Below, one piece after another: positions 9,235 through 17,732 of a DNA stretch of 64,000 nt (within the stretch, counting starts at the first letter, position 1; each line of letters opens with the position of its first letter). A program made the position numbers and the translations under genes. The notes under the pieces are model-generated. The model was given only the letters and a program-made list of their open reading frames with translations. It was not told where the DNA came from and ran no database searches. Source of the DNA: CADEGL01 sp050180485 (lineage in GTDB: Bacteria > Pseudomonadota > Alphaproteobacteria > CADEGL01). The stretch is from NCBI GenBank assembly GCA_050180485.1, contig JBFXED010000001.1, forward strand, positions 1-64,000, written 5' to 3'.

Positions 9235-10682
9235 TATCCAAGAAGCCCTGCAACGTGTTGAAACCAAGTCACCACGGGCGGAGGCAAATAGATACCCGCG
9301 GCGAACACCATGGCCAGTTGGACGAACATCGGGACGTAGGACGCCTTCACCGGGGCCGTGCTGCCCGTGGGGGTACCGAAAGCGATCCCGTTCAGCCTCC
9401 AAAGCAAGGCGCCCAACGCGACGAGCAAGCCAAAAACGAGAGGGATGGCGAGCAGCGGCTGGCGGGCGAAGGTTGACGTGACCACCAAGAACTCGCTCAT
9501 GAAGATGCCCATGGGCGGCAGACCCGCGATTGCGACCACACCCAGCACGAGCCCCCATCCCAGCACTGGATGCGTGGCGGTAAGGCCTCGAATCTCGGCG
9601 ATCTTTTGCGTTCCTTTCACCTGCGCGATGTGTCCCACCGCAAAGAAGATCGCGGATTTGGTGAGGCTGTGCATCGTCATGTGCAGCAGCCCGGCGAAGT
9701 TCGCGAGCGGGCCGCCCATGCCGAAAGCGAACGCGATGATCCCCATGTGTTCGATGGACGAATAGGCAAACATCCTTTTGATGTCGCGCCGCCGGTAGAG
9801 CATGAACGCGGCGAAAATCAGCGAAGTGAGGCCAAGGCTGATCAGCAGGGGCCCTGGAGCCAGCGCCCCGGGTGTTGCCGTCAGCAGAATCTTGAATCGG
9901 AGCAACGCGTATAGGGCGACGTTGAGCAAGAGGCCGGACAGGACGGCCGAAATCGGCGTCGGACCTTCCGCGTGCGCATCCGGCAACCAGGCATGCAGCG
10001 GCGCCAATCCCACCTTCGTGCCGTATCCAAGCAGCAGGAATACGAAGGCCAGGTCGAGCAGGGCCGGATCGAATTTGTGGGCGTTCGCGAGAAGAATCGT
10101 CCATGTCATCGCATCAACACCCTCTCCGACAACTGGACGGGCGGTCATATAGACGAGGATGGTGCCGAACAGCGCCAGCGCGATGCCGACGCTGCCCAGG
10201 ATAAAGTATTTCCAAGCGGCCTCGAGCGCCTCGGACGTCCGGTAGATTCCCACCATGAGCACGGTCGTCAGCGTGGCAAGCTCGACGGCGACCCACATCA
10301 ATCCAATGCTGTTCGCGACCAGCGCGAGGTTCATGCCGAACATCATCACCTGATACATGGCATGGTAAAAACGGAGATATCTTGGGGTCAGCCGACCGGT
10401 TTCCAGTTCGTGGGCGATATAACTTGCACTGAACACGCTCGTGGTGAAGCCGACGAACGTGTTCAGAACGATAAAGACGATGTTGAGGTCGTCGATTTGC
10501 AGATAGGGGCTTGGCTCCGGCCGCTCGAAGAGCAGGATCACCGCCGACAACAGGGTGACTAGGCTGGCCAGCACGTTCAGGCGCGATGAAAGAACGTATC
10601 CGGGCAGGATGGCCAGTACGCCCGCTGCTGCTATTGGAGCGATCAGTACCCCATCGAGGGCATAGGCGCCGAACAAGGTCAT
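9234..10682 (-). CDS. hyfF: Hydrogenase-4 component F, antiporter-like membrane subunit
   Basis: A 482-residue multi-helix subunit related to NuoN/NuoM and Mrp antiporters. The conserved helix-5 glutamate (VAVELATLTT) and the helix-7/8 lysine region (GTKVGLAPLHAWLPDAHAEGPTP) of proton-pumping subunits are present, and a second lysine lies in the C-terminal half (HSLTKSAIFFAVGHIA). It is expected to move protons or sodium across the inner membrane, coupled to HyfG-HyfI. The ATG overlaps the hyfE stop (ATGA). Confidence 0.9.
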   Translation of the reverse strand: MTLFGAYALDGVLIAPIAAAGVLAILPGYVLSSRLNVLASLVTLLSAVILLFERPEPSPYLQIDDLNIVFIVLNTFVGFTTSVFSASYIAHELETGRLTPRYLRFYHAMYQVMMFGMNLALVANSIGLMWVAVELATLTTVLMVGIYRTSEALEAAWKYFILGSVGIALALFGTILVYMTARPVVGEGVDAMTWTILLANAHKFDPALLDLAFVFLLLGYGTKVGLAPLHAWLPDAHAEGPTPISAVLSGLLLNVALYALLRFKILLTATPGALAPGPLLISLGLTSLIFAAFMLYRRRDIKRMFAYSSIEHMGIIAFAFGMGGPLANFAGLLHMTMHSLTKSAIFFAVGHIAQVKGTQKIAEIRGLTATHPVLGWGLVLGVVAIAGLPPMGIFMSEFLVVTSTFARQPLLAIPLVFGLLVALGALLWRLNGIAFGTPTGSTAPVKASYVPMFVQLAMVFAAGIYLPPPVVTWFQHVAGLLG

Positions 10683-11341
10683 CTGCGCTCGCCCCGGAAC
10701 TGGTCGAGGGCCTGCACGTCGACGGTGTCGAAGCGCTCCCGAATACGGAACAGGAAGATGCCGATCACGATGAACGCGATCAAAATGGAGAAGGCGACGC
10801 TGATCTCAACCACCAATGGCATGCCCTTGGCGCCGGTTGCCGCCAGGATCAGGCCATTCTCGAGCGACATGAAGCCGACCACCTGACTGACCGCGTTGCG
10901 CCGCGTGACCATCATCAGGAGGCCCAGCAAGATCACCGAAAGCGCAAACGCCAGGTCCTCGCGCGCGAGCGGATCGGCTTCGGGAATGACGCGCAGAACG
11001 ACCACCAGGGAGAGCGCGATTAAACCCATCCCGGCCAGCATGGTCGGGCCGATGCCGACGACAACTTCGATCTCCCGGTGGATCCCGAGGCGTATGATCA
11101 TTCTGTGCAGCGCGACCGGGATCACGATGCCTTTGAAAGTCAGCGCGATCGCCGCCGTGACATATAGGTGCGGGGCATTTTGAATGTACGCCTGCCAAGC
11201 GACGGATAACGTCAGCACGACGGCGTGCAGCGCGAACACGTTGAGAAGCGCGTACAATCGGTCTTGATACAGAAGAGTGATGCTCAGGAGCACCAAGCCC
11301 CCGGCTAGAAGATGTGCGACGTCGAAAGCGAAGCCGTGCAT
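10679..11341 (-). CDS. hyfE: Hydrogenase-4 component E, NuoK-like membrane subunit
   Basis: A 220-residue membrane protein with about six to seven helices. Its C-terminal part resembles NuoK/MrpC (GFMSLENGLILAATG, with the intramembrane glutamate). HyfE proteins are longer than NuoK because of extra N-terminal helices, as here. A frame extends 56 codons upstream through hyfC, but the ATG at 11339-11341, right after hyfC, starts the hydrophobic homologous part. It overlaps hyfF downstream by 4 bases, so order and coupling follow the operon. Confidence 0.88.
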   Translation of the reverse strand: MHGFAFDVAHLLAGGLVLLSITLLYQDRLYALLNVFALHAVVLTLSVAWQAYIQNAPHLYVTAAIALTFKGIVIPVALHRMIIRLGIHREIEVVVGIGPTMLAGMGLIALSLVVVLRVIPEADPLAREDLAFALSVILLGLLMMVTRRNAVSQVVGFMSLENGLILAATGAKGMPLVVEISVAFSILIAFIVIGIFLFRIRERFDTVDVQALDQFRGERR

Positions 11342-11342
11342 G

Positions 11343-12293
11343 TCAGAGGCCTCGTGACACGAAGAGGAGGAGCGTCCCGAGCAGCCCCAGCATGAGCGCT
11401 CCTCCCAAAAACTGGGGCACCCGAAACACGCGCATCTTGGCAAGCGACGTTTCGAAGAAAGCCAGCGCGAAAGCGCCGACCCCAAGCTTGGCAAGATATG
11501 CGGCGGCACCGATCGCGTAAGCCGTCATGCCGCGGTCGCCCGAAGCGAGGCCCCAGGGCGCGAACAGGCAGATGATCAGCGACATATAGAGCAGCAGCTT
11601 CAACGACGCAGCGAGCTCGATCACCGCCAGGTGGCGGCCGGAATATTCGAGGATCATCGCCTCGTGCACCATCGTCAGCTCGAGATGCGTTGCCGGATTA
11701 TCGACGGGAACGCGGGCGTTCTCGGCGATGCCGACGATGATAAGCGCGACGAGCCCCAGCCCGAGCGAGACCCGCAACCCAACCTCCGAAGAAGCCATGT
11801 AGACGGCGATGGTCGACAGTTGGGTGGAGCCGACCACCAGGGCGACCGTGAAAACGATCATCAGCATCGCGGGCTCCGCGAGCGAGGCGATCATGACCTC
11901 CCTGCTGGATCCGATGCCACCGAAGCTTGTGCCGACGTCCAAACCGGCAAGCGCCATAAAGAACCGCGCGCTTCCCAGAAGCGCCGCAATAGCAATCAAG
12001 TCAGCCGACCAGCTGAAGAGCAGGCCGGTTGCGAATGTGGGCACGAGCGCTGCGGCGACCCATGTCGTGGCCAGCACGAAGTAGGGCACCGCGCGGAACA
12101 ACCACGATGCGTTCTGCGCGAGCACCACTTCCTTCCGCGCGAGGCGCCGGAGGTCCCGATAGGGTTGTAGGATCGAGGGTCCGCGCCGTTTGGTCAGCCG
12201 GGCTTTCACCTTGCGGGTGATGCCGGTGAGAAGCGGCGCGAGCAAGACGACGAGCATCATCTGCGCGAACTGTATGACGAGTTCGGCGATCAT
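11343..12293 (-). CDS. hyfC: Hydrogenase-4 component C, NuoH-like membrane anchor
   Basis: A 316-residue NuoH/HycD-family subunit, which anchors the peripheral arm and forms part of the quinone/proton pathway. The signature RRGPSILQPYRDLRRLARKE sits near residue 38. The charged loop AENARVPVDNPATHLELTMVHEAM, rich in conserved Glu and His, is the loop that faces the large subunit. ATG at 12291-12293 overlaps the hyfB stop (ATGA). The spacing to hyfE is one base. Confidence 0.9.
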   Translation of the reverse strand: MIAELVIQFAQMMLVVLLAPLLTGITRKVKARLTKRRGPSILQPYRDLRRLARKEVVLAQNASWLFRAVPYFVLATTWVAAALVPTFATGLLFSWSADLIAIAALLGSARFFMALAGLDVGTSFGGIGSSREVMIASLAEPAMLMIVFTVALVVGSTQLSTIAVYMASSEVGLRVSLGLGLVALIIVGIAENARVPVDNPATHLELTMVHEAMILEYSGRHLAVIELAASLKLLLYMSLIICLFAPWGLASGDRGMTAYAIGAAAYLAKLGVGAFALAFFETSLAKMRVFRVPQFLGGALMLGLLGTLLLFVSRGL

Positions 12294-14302
12294 GCCGACA
12301 CGACCAGAATAAGCAGGAGGGTCACGAGCGAAGCAAACACGAGGGAGAGATAACGCCGAATTGTCAGGAACTGGAGATGGTTCAATAGACGCGAGACGAT
12401 GCCAACGGCGCGCGCGAGCGGTGCATAGACGAGGTCCCACACAGCGTCTCGCAGTTCGATCGAGAAGACGGAGGGACGCTGAGAGCCGGGGGGCGCCATA
12501 TCCACCGTTTCCCGTGTGCTGATGCCCACGTTGGCAAATACCCGCCGAAGCGGCTGGGCGAAACTGCTCGCGGTATACTGGGTGGCGGGTGCGGGGTCGG
12601 GGAATCCGCAGTCCCATGGATCCGACCGGCGCAGAGCGCGGGAAGAGACGCGGTGGAAGACGGCGGTGGCCAACCAAGCGGAAAGGCCGATGAACAGGAA
12701 TACGAGCAGCCCATTGTACGAACTACGGCTTTCCCCGATCGGCACGATGGTGAGCCAGGAAAGCATGCTTTGGCGCGGCATCTGCCCTTGAACGACTGAC
12801 GACACAACAGGCCCAATGGCGTCGATGAAGACTCCCGGCAAGATGCCCACGAGGAGGCAAAGCATGGCCAACATGGCCATGGCCGCGATCGAGAACCGAT
12901 CGACTTCGTGAGTTTCCGCTATCCGAGCATCTCTCGGGCGACCAAGGAACGTCATGCCAAACGCGCGCACGAAACAGGCTCCGGCGAGAGCCGCCGACAG
13001 CGCAAGTAAGGCGCCTACCGCCGGCACGATCAACTTGAGTCCCCATTGTGGAATGGACGGGCTGAGAAGGACGGCTTGGAATGTCAGCCATTCCGAGACG
13101 AAACCGTTCAGGGGCGGCAGCGCGGAAATCGCCATTGCACCCACCAGGAAGGCCGCGCTCGTTGCAGGCATCCGGTGAATGAGGCCGCCCAGACGTTCGA
13201 GATCGCGCAGGCCAGTCGCATGAAGGACCGCACCCGCGCCGAAAAACAACAGGCTCTTGAACAGGGAGTGGTTCAAGACGTGCAGAAGCGATGCCGTGAG
13301 GGCAAGGGCTGCGGCGGCGTTCATGTGATTGGCGCGGAATGCGATGGCGAGTCCCAGCCCGACGAAGACGATACCGATGTTTTCCACCGTGCTGTATGCC
13401 AGGAGCTTTTTCAGGTCTCTCTCGACCATCGCATGCAACACCCCGATGACGGCGGTAGCGCCGCCGAGTACGAGAACGATCATCGCCAGCCACCATGCCG
13501 GATCGCCGACCAAATCGAAGACGATCCGCACGAACGCGTAGATCGCGACCTTGGTCATGACGCCGCTCATCAGCGCCGATACGTGGCTCGGCGCGGCGGG
13601 GTGTGCGAGCGGGAGCCATACGTGCAAGGGAACGAGGCCCGCCTTCGAGCCGGTGCCGATGAGCGCGAGCACGATCACCAGGCCGCTAAGCACATCGGAA
13701 TGGTGATGGGCTTCGATCGTCGAAAAGTCGTAGCCGCCATCGGTCCCGGCCAGAAGCGCGAAAGCCAGGAGCAAACACAGGGTTCCGAAGCTGGCCATGA
13801 CCAGATAGACATACCCAGCCTGAAGGTTCTCCGGCTTTTCATGATCGGAGATCACCAGCGCCCAGGAGGTCAGGGACATAAATTCCCAGGAGACCAAGAA
13901 GGCAAAGGCGTCGTCGGCCAAGACGACGAGGTTCATGGCCGCAAGAAACACGGGATAGAACGGCAGGATGCGTCCGCGTGCCTGGTCGCCCCGACCGTAG
14001 CCGATCGCGAAAAGACTTGCCGCCACCGCACCGAAATTGACGACGATGAGGAAGAAGGCCGACACGGCATCCAATCGGAAGTGCGCTCCCAGCCAAGGCA
14101 GGCCGAGCGGCAAAACCTGCGTCTCCTGGCCACCGTCGCTGGAGATAAGCGCGGCGAGGCCGGCAATCGTCGCGACCGCCGAGATAACGAGACTCAGACC
14201 ATAGACGGCCTTATCGGCGTGCACCGATTTCCTCAGCGCCACGGCTATCGGCGCCAGCAGCAGCAGGGCGCCAATACATCCTAGGGCTGTGATCAAGGAC
14301 AT
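12290..14302 (-). CDS. hyfB: Hydrogenase-4 component B, NuoL-like antiporter subunit
   Basis: A 670-residue multi-helix subunit related to NuoL. The helix-5 glutamate (LVSWEFMSLTSWALV) and the lysine/histidine region (GSKAGLVPLHVWLPLAHPAAPSHVSA), followed by MSGVMTKVAIYAFVRI, match active pump subunits. The C-terminal tail after about residue 540 is amphipathic, with one more helix at the end, as in HyfB/HycC. It starts 9 bases after the HTH regulator gene, so the regulator and the complex are probably one transcript. No hyfA, hyfD, hyfH or maturation (hyp) genes are nearby. Confidence 0.92.
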   Translation of the reverse strand: MSLITALGCIGALLLLAPIAVALRKSVHADKAVYGLSLVISAVATIAGLAALISSDGGQETQVLPLGLPWLGAHFRLDAVSAFFLIVVNFGAVAASLFAIGYGRGDQARGRILPFYPVFLAAMNLVVLADDAFAFLVSWEFMSLTSWALVISDHEKPENLQAGYVYLVMASFGTLCLLLAFALLAGTDGGYDFSTIEAHHHSDVLSGLVIVLALIGTGSKAGLVPLHVWLPLAHPAAPSHVSALMSGVMTKVAIYAFVRIVFDLVGDPAWWLAMIVLVLGGATAVIGVLHAMVERDLKKLLAYSTVENIGIVFVGLGLAIAFRANHMNAAAALALTASLLHVLNHSLFKSLLFFGAGAVLHATGLRDLERLGGLIHRMPATSAAFLVGAMAISALPPLNGFVSEWLTFQAVLLSPSIPQWGLKLIVPAVGALLALSAALAGACFVRAFGMTFLGRPRDARIAETHEVDRFSIAAMAMLAMLCLLVGILPGVFIDAIGPVVSSVVQGQMPRQSMLSWLTIVPIGESRSSYNGLLVFLFIGLSAWLATAVFHRVSSRALRRSDPWDCGFPDPAPATQYTASSFAQPLRRVFANVGISTRETVDMAPPGSQRPSVFSIELRDAVWDLVYAPLARAVGIVSRLLNHLQFLTIRRYLSLVFASLVTLLLILVVSA

Positions 14303-14311
14303 CGCGGTTCT

Positions 14312-14620
14312 TCAGAGTGTTCGAGCGGTCGCGAGCTTGGGTGGCTTGCCGCGATGCCTGGTCGGCTTCGAGGCCAGTTCGCGCAGCCGGACACCGCGCC
14401 CGCCAGCGGAACTCACAGTGCCCTGGTTGATCAGCTCGATGCCCGCCCGCTCGAGCGCATGGACAAGTTTCATCAGCGAATCGACATTGCCGCGGATGAC
14501 CCCGCTGCTCGCTTCCATGCGCTGGATCGTTGGAACCGACAGTCTCGAAAGCTCGGCCAGTTCGCGCTGGTCTATTTCGAGAAGGGCGCGGGCGGCTTTC
14601 AGTTGCGTCGCGGTGATCAT
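14312..14620 (-). CDS. Small HTH (XRE-type) regulator heading the hyf operon
   Basis: A 102-residue DNA-binding protein: a helix-turn-helix covers about residues 6-50 (QLKAARALLEIDQRELAELS, then SVPTIQRMEAS), followed by a basic C-terminal tail. Proteins of this family usually begin MITAxQL, so I take the ATG at 14618-14620; an in-frame ATG at 14677 would add 19 residues but would start almost at the predicted transcription start. The gene lies 9 bases before hyfB, and a 19-base palindrome lies just upstream. Autoregulation of the whole hyf cassette is inferred from that layout. Confidence 0.85.
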   Translation of the reverse strand: MITATQLKAARALLEIDQRELAELSRLSVPTIQRMEASSGVIRGNVDSLMKLVHALERAGIELINQGTVSSAGGRGVRLRELASKPTRHRGKPPKLATARTL

Positions 14621-14679
14621 CGAGGTGCGCTGGTTTTCGGTTGGCTCATGGGTGACATAGTCTAAGTTACACTTCAAGC

Positions 14680-14698
14680 TTCAAACTATATGTTTGAA
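14680..14698. promoter_or_regulatory. Palindrome overlapping the likely hyf promoter
   Basis: TTCAAAC-TATAT-GTTTGAA has perfect 7-base arms. On the minus strand it contains a good -10 hexamer (TATAGT, 14690-14685), placing a transcription start near 14679, about 60 bases before the regulator ATG. A repressor bound here would block the promoter. The pairing with the adjacent HTH protein is inference from position. Confidence 0.55.
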
Positions 14699-14885
14699 AC
14701 ATCAATCATAACGGGATAGGTCGCCGCTCTAAAGCAAAAATGTGGAAGCTTTGGATGACATCGCGGCGAGTTGGCCACCGGATGCCCGATGCCGATCTAG
14801 ACCCCTGTCGGGAAACGGGACCTTCGGCCGGAAGGCGCCATGGGCAACAATCCGCCGGGTTTGAAGCTACAACCCTGGGGCTGGA

Positions 14886-15353
14886 TCAGTTCTTCGGACA
14901 GACCAGGTTACTCTTGGCGATTGCCAACGCGTTCATCTCGTACATGGTTCCGCCGCAACTGGCCTGGAATCCCAGCACGGCCGTGTTGTAGCGGTCGTTG
15001 GCCTCCAGATAGGACATTTCGGTCACCATCTTGAGGTTGTCCCATTTGGCGTCACGCTGGTCGAGCAGCGTCTTGAAGACCTCGACGGAAGTCGCGTTGT
15101 TGATATCGACCCGGCCTTTTTGCTGCGCGATGTCGCGGTCCATGGCATCGACCTCGGCCTTCTCGCGGTCGACCGCCGCCTTGCCGGCATCCATCTGTTG
15201 ACGCAGCGTGTTGATGGCCTGTTCTTGACACAGACAACGCGCGATCTCCTGTGGCGAATTGAGCACCCGTTGTTGCTGTGCCGCCGACGGGTTGGCCAGC
15301 GCCACGACAGCCGTCGCGCCGAAGATCCAGGTCCGCACGGGCACAAAGGTCAT
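14886..15353 (-). CDS. Small secreted coiled-coil protein with paired cysteines, unknown function
   Basis: A 155-residue protein that I do not recognise. It has a signal peptide (residues 1-25, ending PSAA before QQQR), a CxC (C40, C42), a charged coiled-coil stretch (about 44-80) and two more cysteines (C133, C152), so disulfides in the periplasm are likely. The ATG at 15351-15353 has a strong AAGGAG site about 8 bases upstream. Its 3' third is duplicated as a decayed copy at 6991-7172 on the other side of the hyf cassette, in the same direction. No link in function to the hyf complex is shown. Confidence 0.85.
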   Translation of the reverse strand: MTFVPVRTWIFGATAVVALANPSAAQQQRVLNSPQEIARCLCQEQAINTLRQQMDAGKAAVDREKAEVDAMDRDIAQQKGRVDINNATSVEVFKTLLDQRDAKWDNLKMVTEMSYLEANDRYNTAVLGFQASCGGTMYEMNALAIAKSNLVCPKN

Positions 15354-15523
15354 TTTTCGTCTCCTTACGTGAATTGGCGCCGATTATCGCCGATGACGGG
15401 GCGTCTCTCCACCGTCAGGACGCGCTCCCCATCCGCGCTGCCCGCCATCTTCGCGCCGCTCTTGCGCGACCCGCGGACGATCCGGTTGACTGTACCTCGA
15501 AAAGACCGGGAGCGGGGGCAACG

Positions 15524-16687
15524 ATGCAGGCTTTCACGACGGACGAATTCCGCCGGCGCGTGGCTGGGACAAAGCGCCTGATGGCGGAAGCCGGCATGGA
15601 CGCGCTGCTCGTCCTGTCCGAGCCCAACATCTTCTATCTGACCGGCTATGAGGGATTCTCGGACTATGTGCCCCAACTGGCGCTGATCACGGCGAACGAC
15701 GATGCGCCCTGGTTGATCTTGCGCGAAATGGACGTGGCCTGTGCGACACCCACCTGCTGGCTGCCGGAGGGGCACACCGTGCCTTATGCCGAGAAGTTCA
15801 TCGGCGCGCGCGACCGTACGCCCTGGGAGCCGATCGCGGATTTCATCGCCTCCAAGACCAAATCGCGCCGTTTGGGTGTCGAGTTCTCGGCCAAGGGATT
15901 CGGCGTCAAGGAACACGCCACGCTGCTTCGCCACCTCAAGATCGAGTCCTTCCTCGACGCCGACGGGCTGGTGTCCAAGATGAAGCGCATCAAGTCCGAA
16001 CAAGAGCTGAAATATATCGGCGAGGCTGCCAAGGTGGTCGACCGCGCCATGATGCGCGGCGTGGAAAAGATCGCCGTCGGCGTGCGCCAAGCGGATGTGG
16101 CGGCCACGGTGATGGAAGCGCTGTGCGCCGGCACGCCGGAAATCCCCGGCAGTCCGGGGCGCCCGCCCACCATGGCGCCGGCGGCGCCGCTCGCCAACGC
16201 GCCGCACCTCAAGTGGACCGACGGCCCCTACCTGAACGGAATGCAGACGAATTTCGAGATGGGCGGATTCCGCCACCGCTATTGCTGCGGGCTTTCGCGC
16301 ACCGTCTATCTGGGCAAGCCGCCGGAAAAACTCACGCGCACCCACGCGGCGGTGATGGACGGTTTCGAGGCCGCGCTCGCCATGATCCGCCCGGGCAACA
16401 CCTGCGGCGCGGTGGCCGATGCATTTCACAAGGCCTTCGACCCGCACGGTATCCGAAAGGAGTCGCGCATCGGCTATTCCATCGGCATCGACTGGGCCGA
16501 TGGCGGCGCGACCTTGCAGAAGGGCGATACGATGGTGATCGAGCCCAACATGATGCTCCACCTGATCGTGGGTATCTGGGAGCCGAACGATGGCTATGTC
16601 TTCAGCGAAACCGTGCGCATCGACCGGGACGCGGGCCGTTCGCTGACCACGGTTCCCAGGACGCTGTTTGTGCGTCCTGAGACCTGA
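15524..16687 (+). CDS. M24/creatinase-fold hydrolase, ectoine-hydrolase (DoeA)-like
   Basis: A 387-residue protein with the two-domain creatinase/aminopeptidase P fold. Of the five M24 metal ligands only the two glutamates remain (E340 in VIEPN, E362 in FSET). The first Asp is replaced by Glu (E245 in NFEMGG), the second by Gly (G256 in CCGLSRT) and the ligand His by Tyr (Y318 in IGYSIG). Creatinase and DoeA-type enzymes also work without metals, and the GYSIG and FRHRY motifs fit them. H228 is a candidate catalytic base. The substrate is unknown. The start is the ATG after an AGCGGGGG stretch; the longer open frame lacks homology. Confidence 0.8.
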   Translation: MQAFTTDEFRRRVAGTKRLMAEAGMDALLVLSEPNIFYLTGYEGFSDYVPQLALITANDDAPWLILREMDVACATPTCWLPEGHTVPYAEKFIGARDRTPWEPIADFIASKTKSRRLGVEFSAKGFGVKEHATLLRHLKIESFLDADGLVSKMKRIKSEQELKYIGEAAKVVDRAMMRGVEKIAVGVRQADVAATVMEALCAGTPEIPGSPGRPPTMAPAAPLANAPHLKWTDGPYLNGMQTNFEMGGFRHRYCCGLSRTVYLGKPPEKLTRTHAAVMDGFEAALAMIRPGNTCGAVADAFHKAFDPHGIRKESRIGYSIGIDWADGGATLQKGDTMVIEPNMMLHLIVGIWEPNDGYVFSETVRIDRDAGRSLTTVPRTLFVRPET

Positions 16688-16701
16688 GGCTTAGGACGCG
16701 G

Positions 16702-17574
16702 TCAATCCGGCAGGCCCGTGATCGTATAAAGAGACTGCAGCATCGGGCTCGGAACGGCCTGGGCGCCGAAATTGGCGGTGAAGATGCGGACGATTTCTCC
16801 CGAGCGGTAGATATGGCTCAGCGCCGTGTCGACTGCGAGGCGGAAATCGTCGTCGCCCCGGGGCAAGGCCAGCGCGTAAGGCTCGATCGTCAGGTAATCG
16901 TCGGACAGCAGCAGGTTGGCCGCCGCCGGGCTCTTCATGAACAGGTATTGCAGGATCGCCCGGTCGGCGAAGTAGGCGGAGATGCCGTTATCCACCAACA
17001 TCTTCACGCCCTCGTCATGGTTCTTGAGCAGGACGATGTCGGACGTGATGTTCAGCTTGGTCAGCGTGTTGCGCAGGGCCTGCTCGGTCGTCGTGCCACC
17101 GAGCACGCCGATCTTCCGGCCGGCCAATTCCTTGACGCTCTTGGGGCCGTCGGGGCGGATCATCAGGCTCGCGCCGTCCACGAATGTCGAGAGGGAGAAG
17201 TCGACGATCTTGCGCCGCGCCAGCGTCGCGCTGGTCGCTTCGCACAGCATGTCCGCCTTGTTCTTCTGGATGGCTTCGAAACGGTTGGTCGAGGTGACGG
17301 GAACGTAGGCGACCTTCAAGCCGGGCAGGTTGAGCTGCTTGGCCAGATCGGCCGTCACGGCCTGGCAAAGGTTCACGATCAGACCAACGGGTTCGGCACC
17401 GGGGCCTTTCATGGAAAACGGCGGCGCATCCTCGCGAAATGCGATGCGGACGGTCTGTTCTTTCTTGATGCGATCGAGCGCGCCTGCCGCCGATGCCTCG
17501 GACGCAAAGCCAGCCGCGGCGAGAAGCGCGGTCGCCGCCAGCGCGGCGAATTTCCCAATCACATATGTTCGCAT
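16702..17574 (-). CDS. Amino-acid ABC transporter periplasmic binding protein
   Basis: A 290-residue solute-binding protein of the polar amino-acid family (SBP_bac_3). A signal peptide covers residues 1-29 (ASA cleavage), followed by a Lys-x-Glu-x-Val-Arg-Ile-Ala-Phe-Arg start. Family motifs include FEAIQKNKADMLCEATSAT, VDFS and GKIGVLGGTTTEQ-like segments, the last as GRKIGVLGGTTTEQALR. ATG at 17572-17574 has AAGGGG upstream; an in-frame start 46 codons earlier would spoil the signal peptide. No permease or ATPase is adjacent, so its transporter is elsewhere. It converges with the M24 gene, 14 bases apart. Confidence 0.87.
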   Translation of the reverse strand: MRTYVIGKFAALAATALLAAAGFASEASAAGALDRIKKEQTVRIAFREDAPPFSMKGPGAEPVGLIVNLCQAVTADLAKQLNLPGLKVAYVPVTSTNRFEAIQKNKADMLCEATSATLARRKIVDFSLSTFVDGASLMIRPDGPKSVKELAGRKIGVLGGTTTEQALRNTLTKLNITSDIVLLKNHDEGVKMLVDNGISAYFADRAILQYLFMKSPAAANLLLSDDYLTIEPYALALPRGDDDFRLAVDTALSHIYRSGEIVRIFTANFGAQAVPSPMLQSLYTITGLPD

Positions 17575-17732
17575 AATCCATGACCCCTTGTTATCTGGAT
17601 TAAAGGCGATCGCGCGGCGCGCGGCCTTCATCGCACCGATCCGACCACCCACCCGTGGCGCGAACCGACCTTGAGATGGGATCATACCCAATGTGTAAGG
17701 CGGCGGGAACACCGCCCGCCGTCATCAAGCCG

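Noticed and set aside
9235..10104. A long frame that continues hyfG upstream by about 290 codons
   Set aside because: It lies wholly inside hyfF in another frame and has no homology; the ATG at 9234 overlaps the hyfF stop, as expected for coupled genes.
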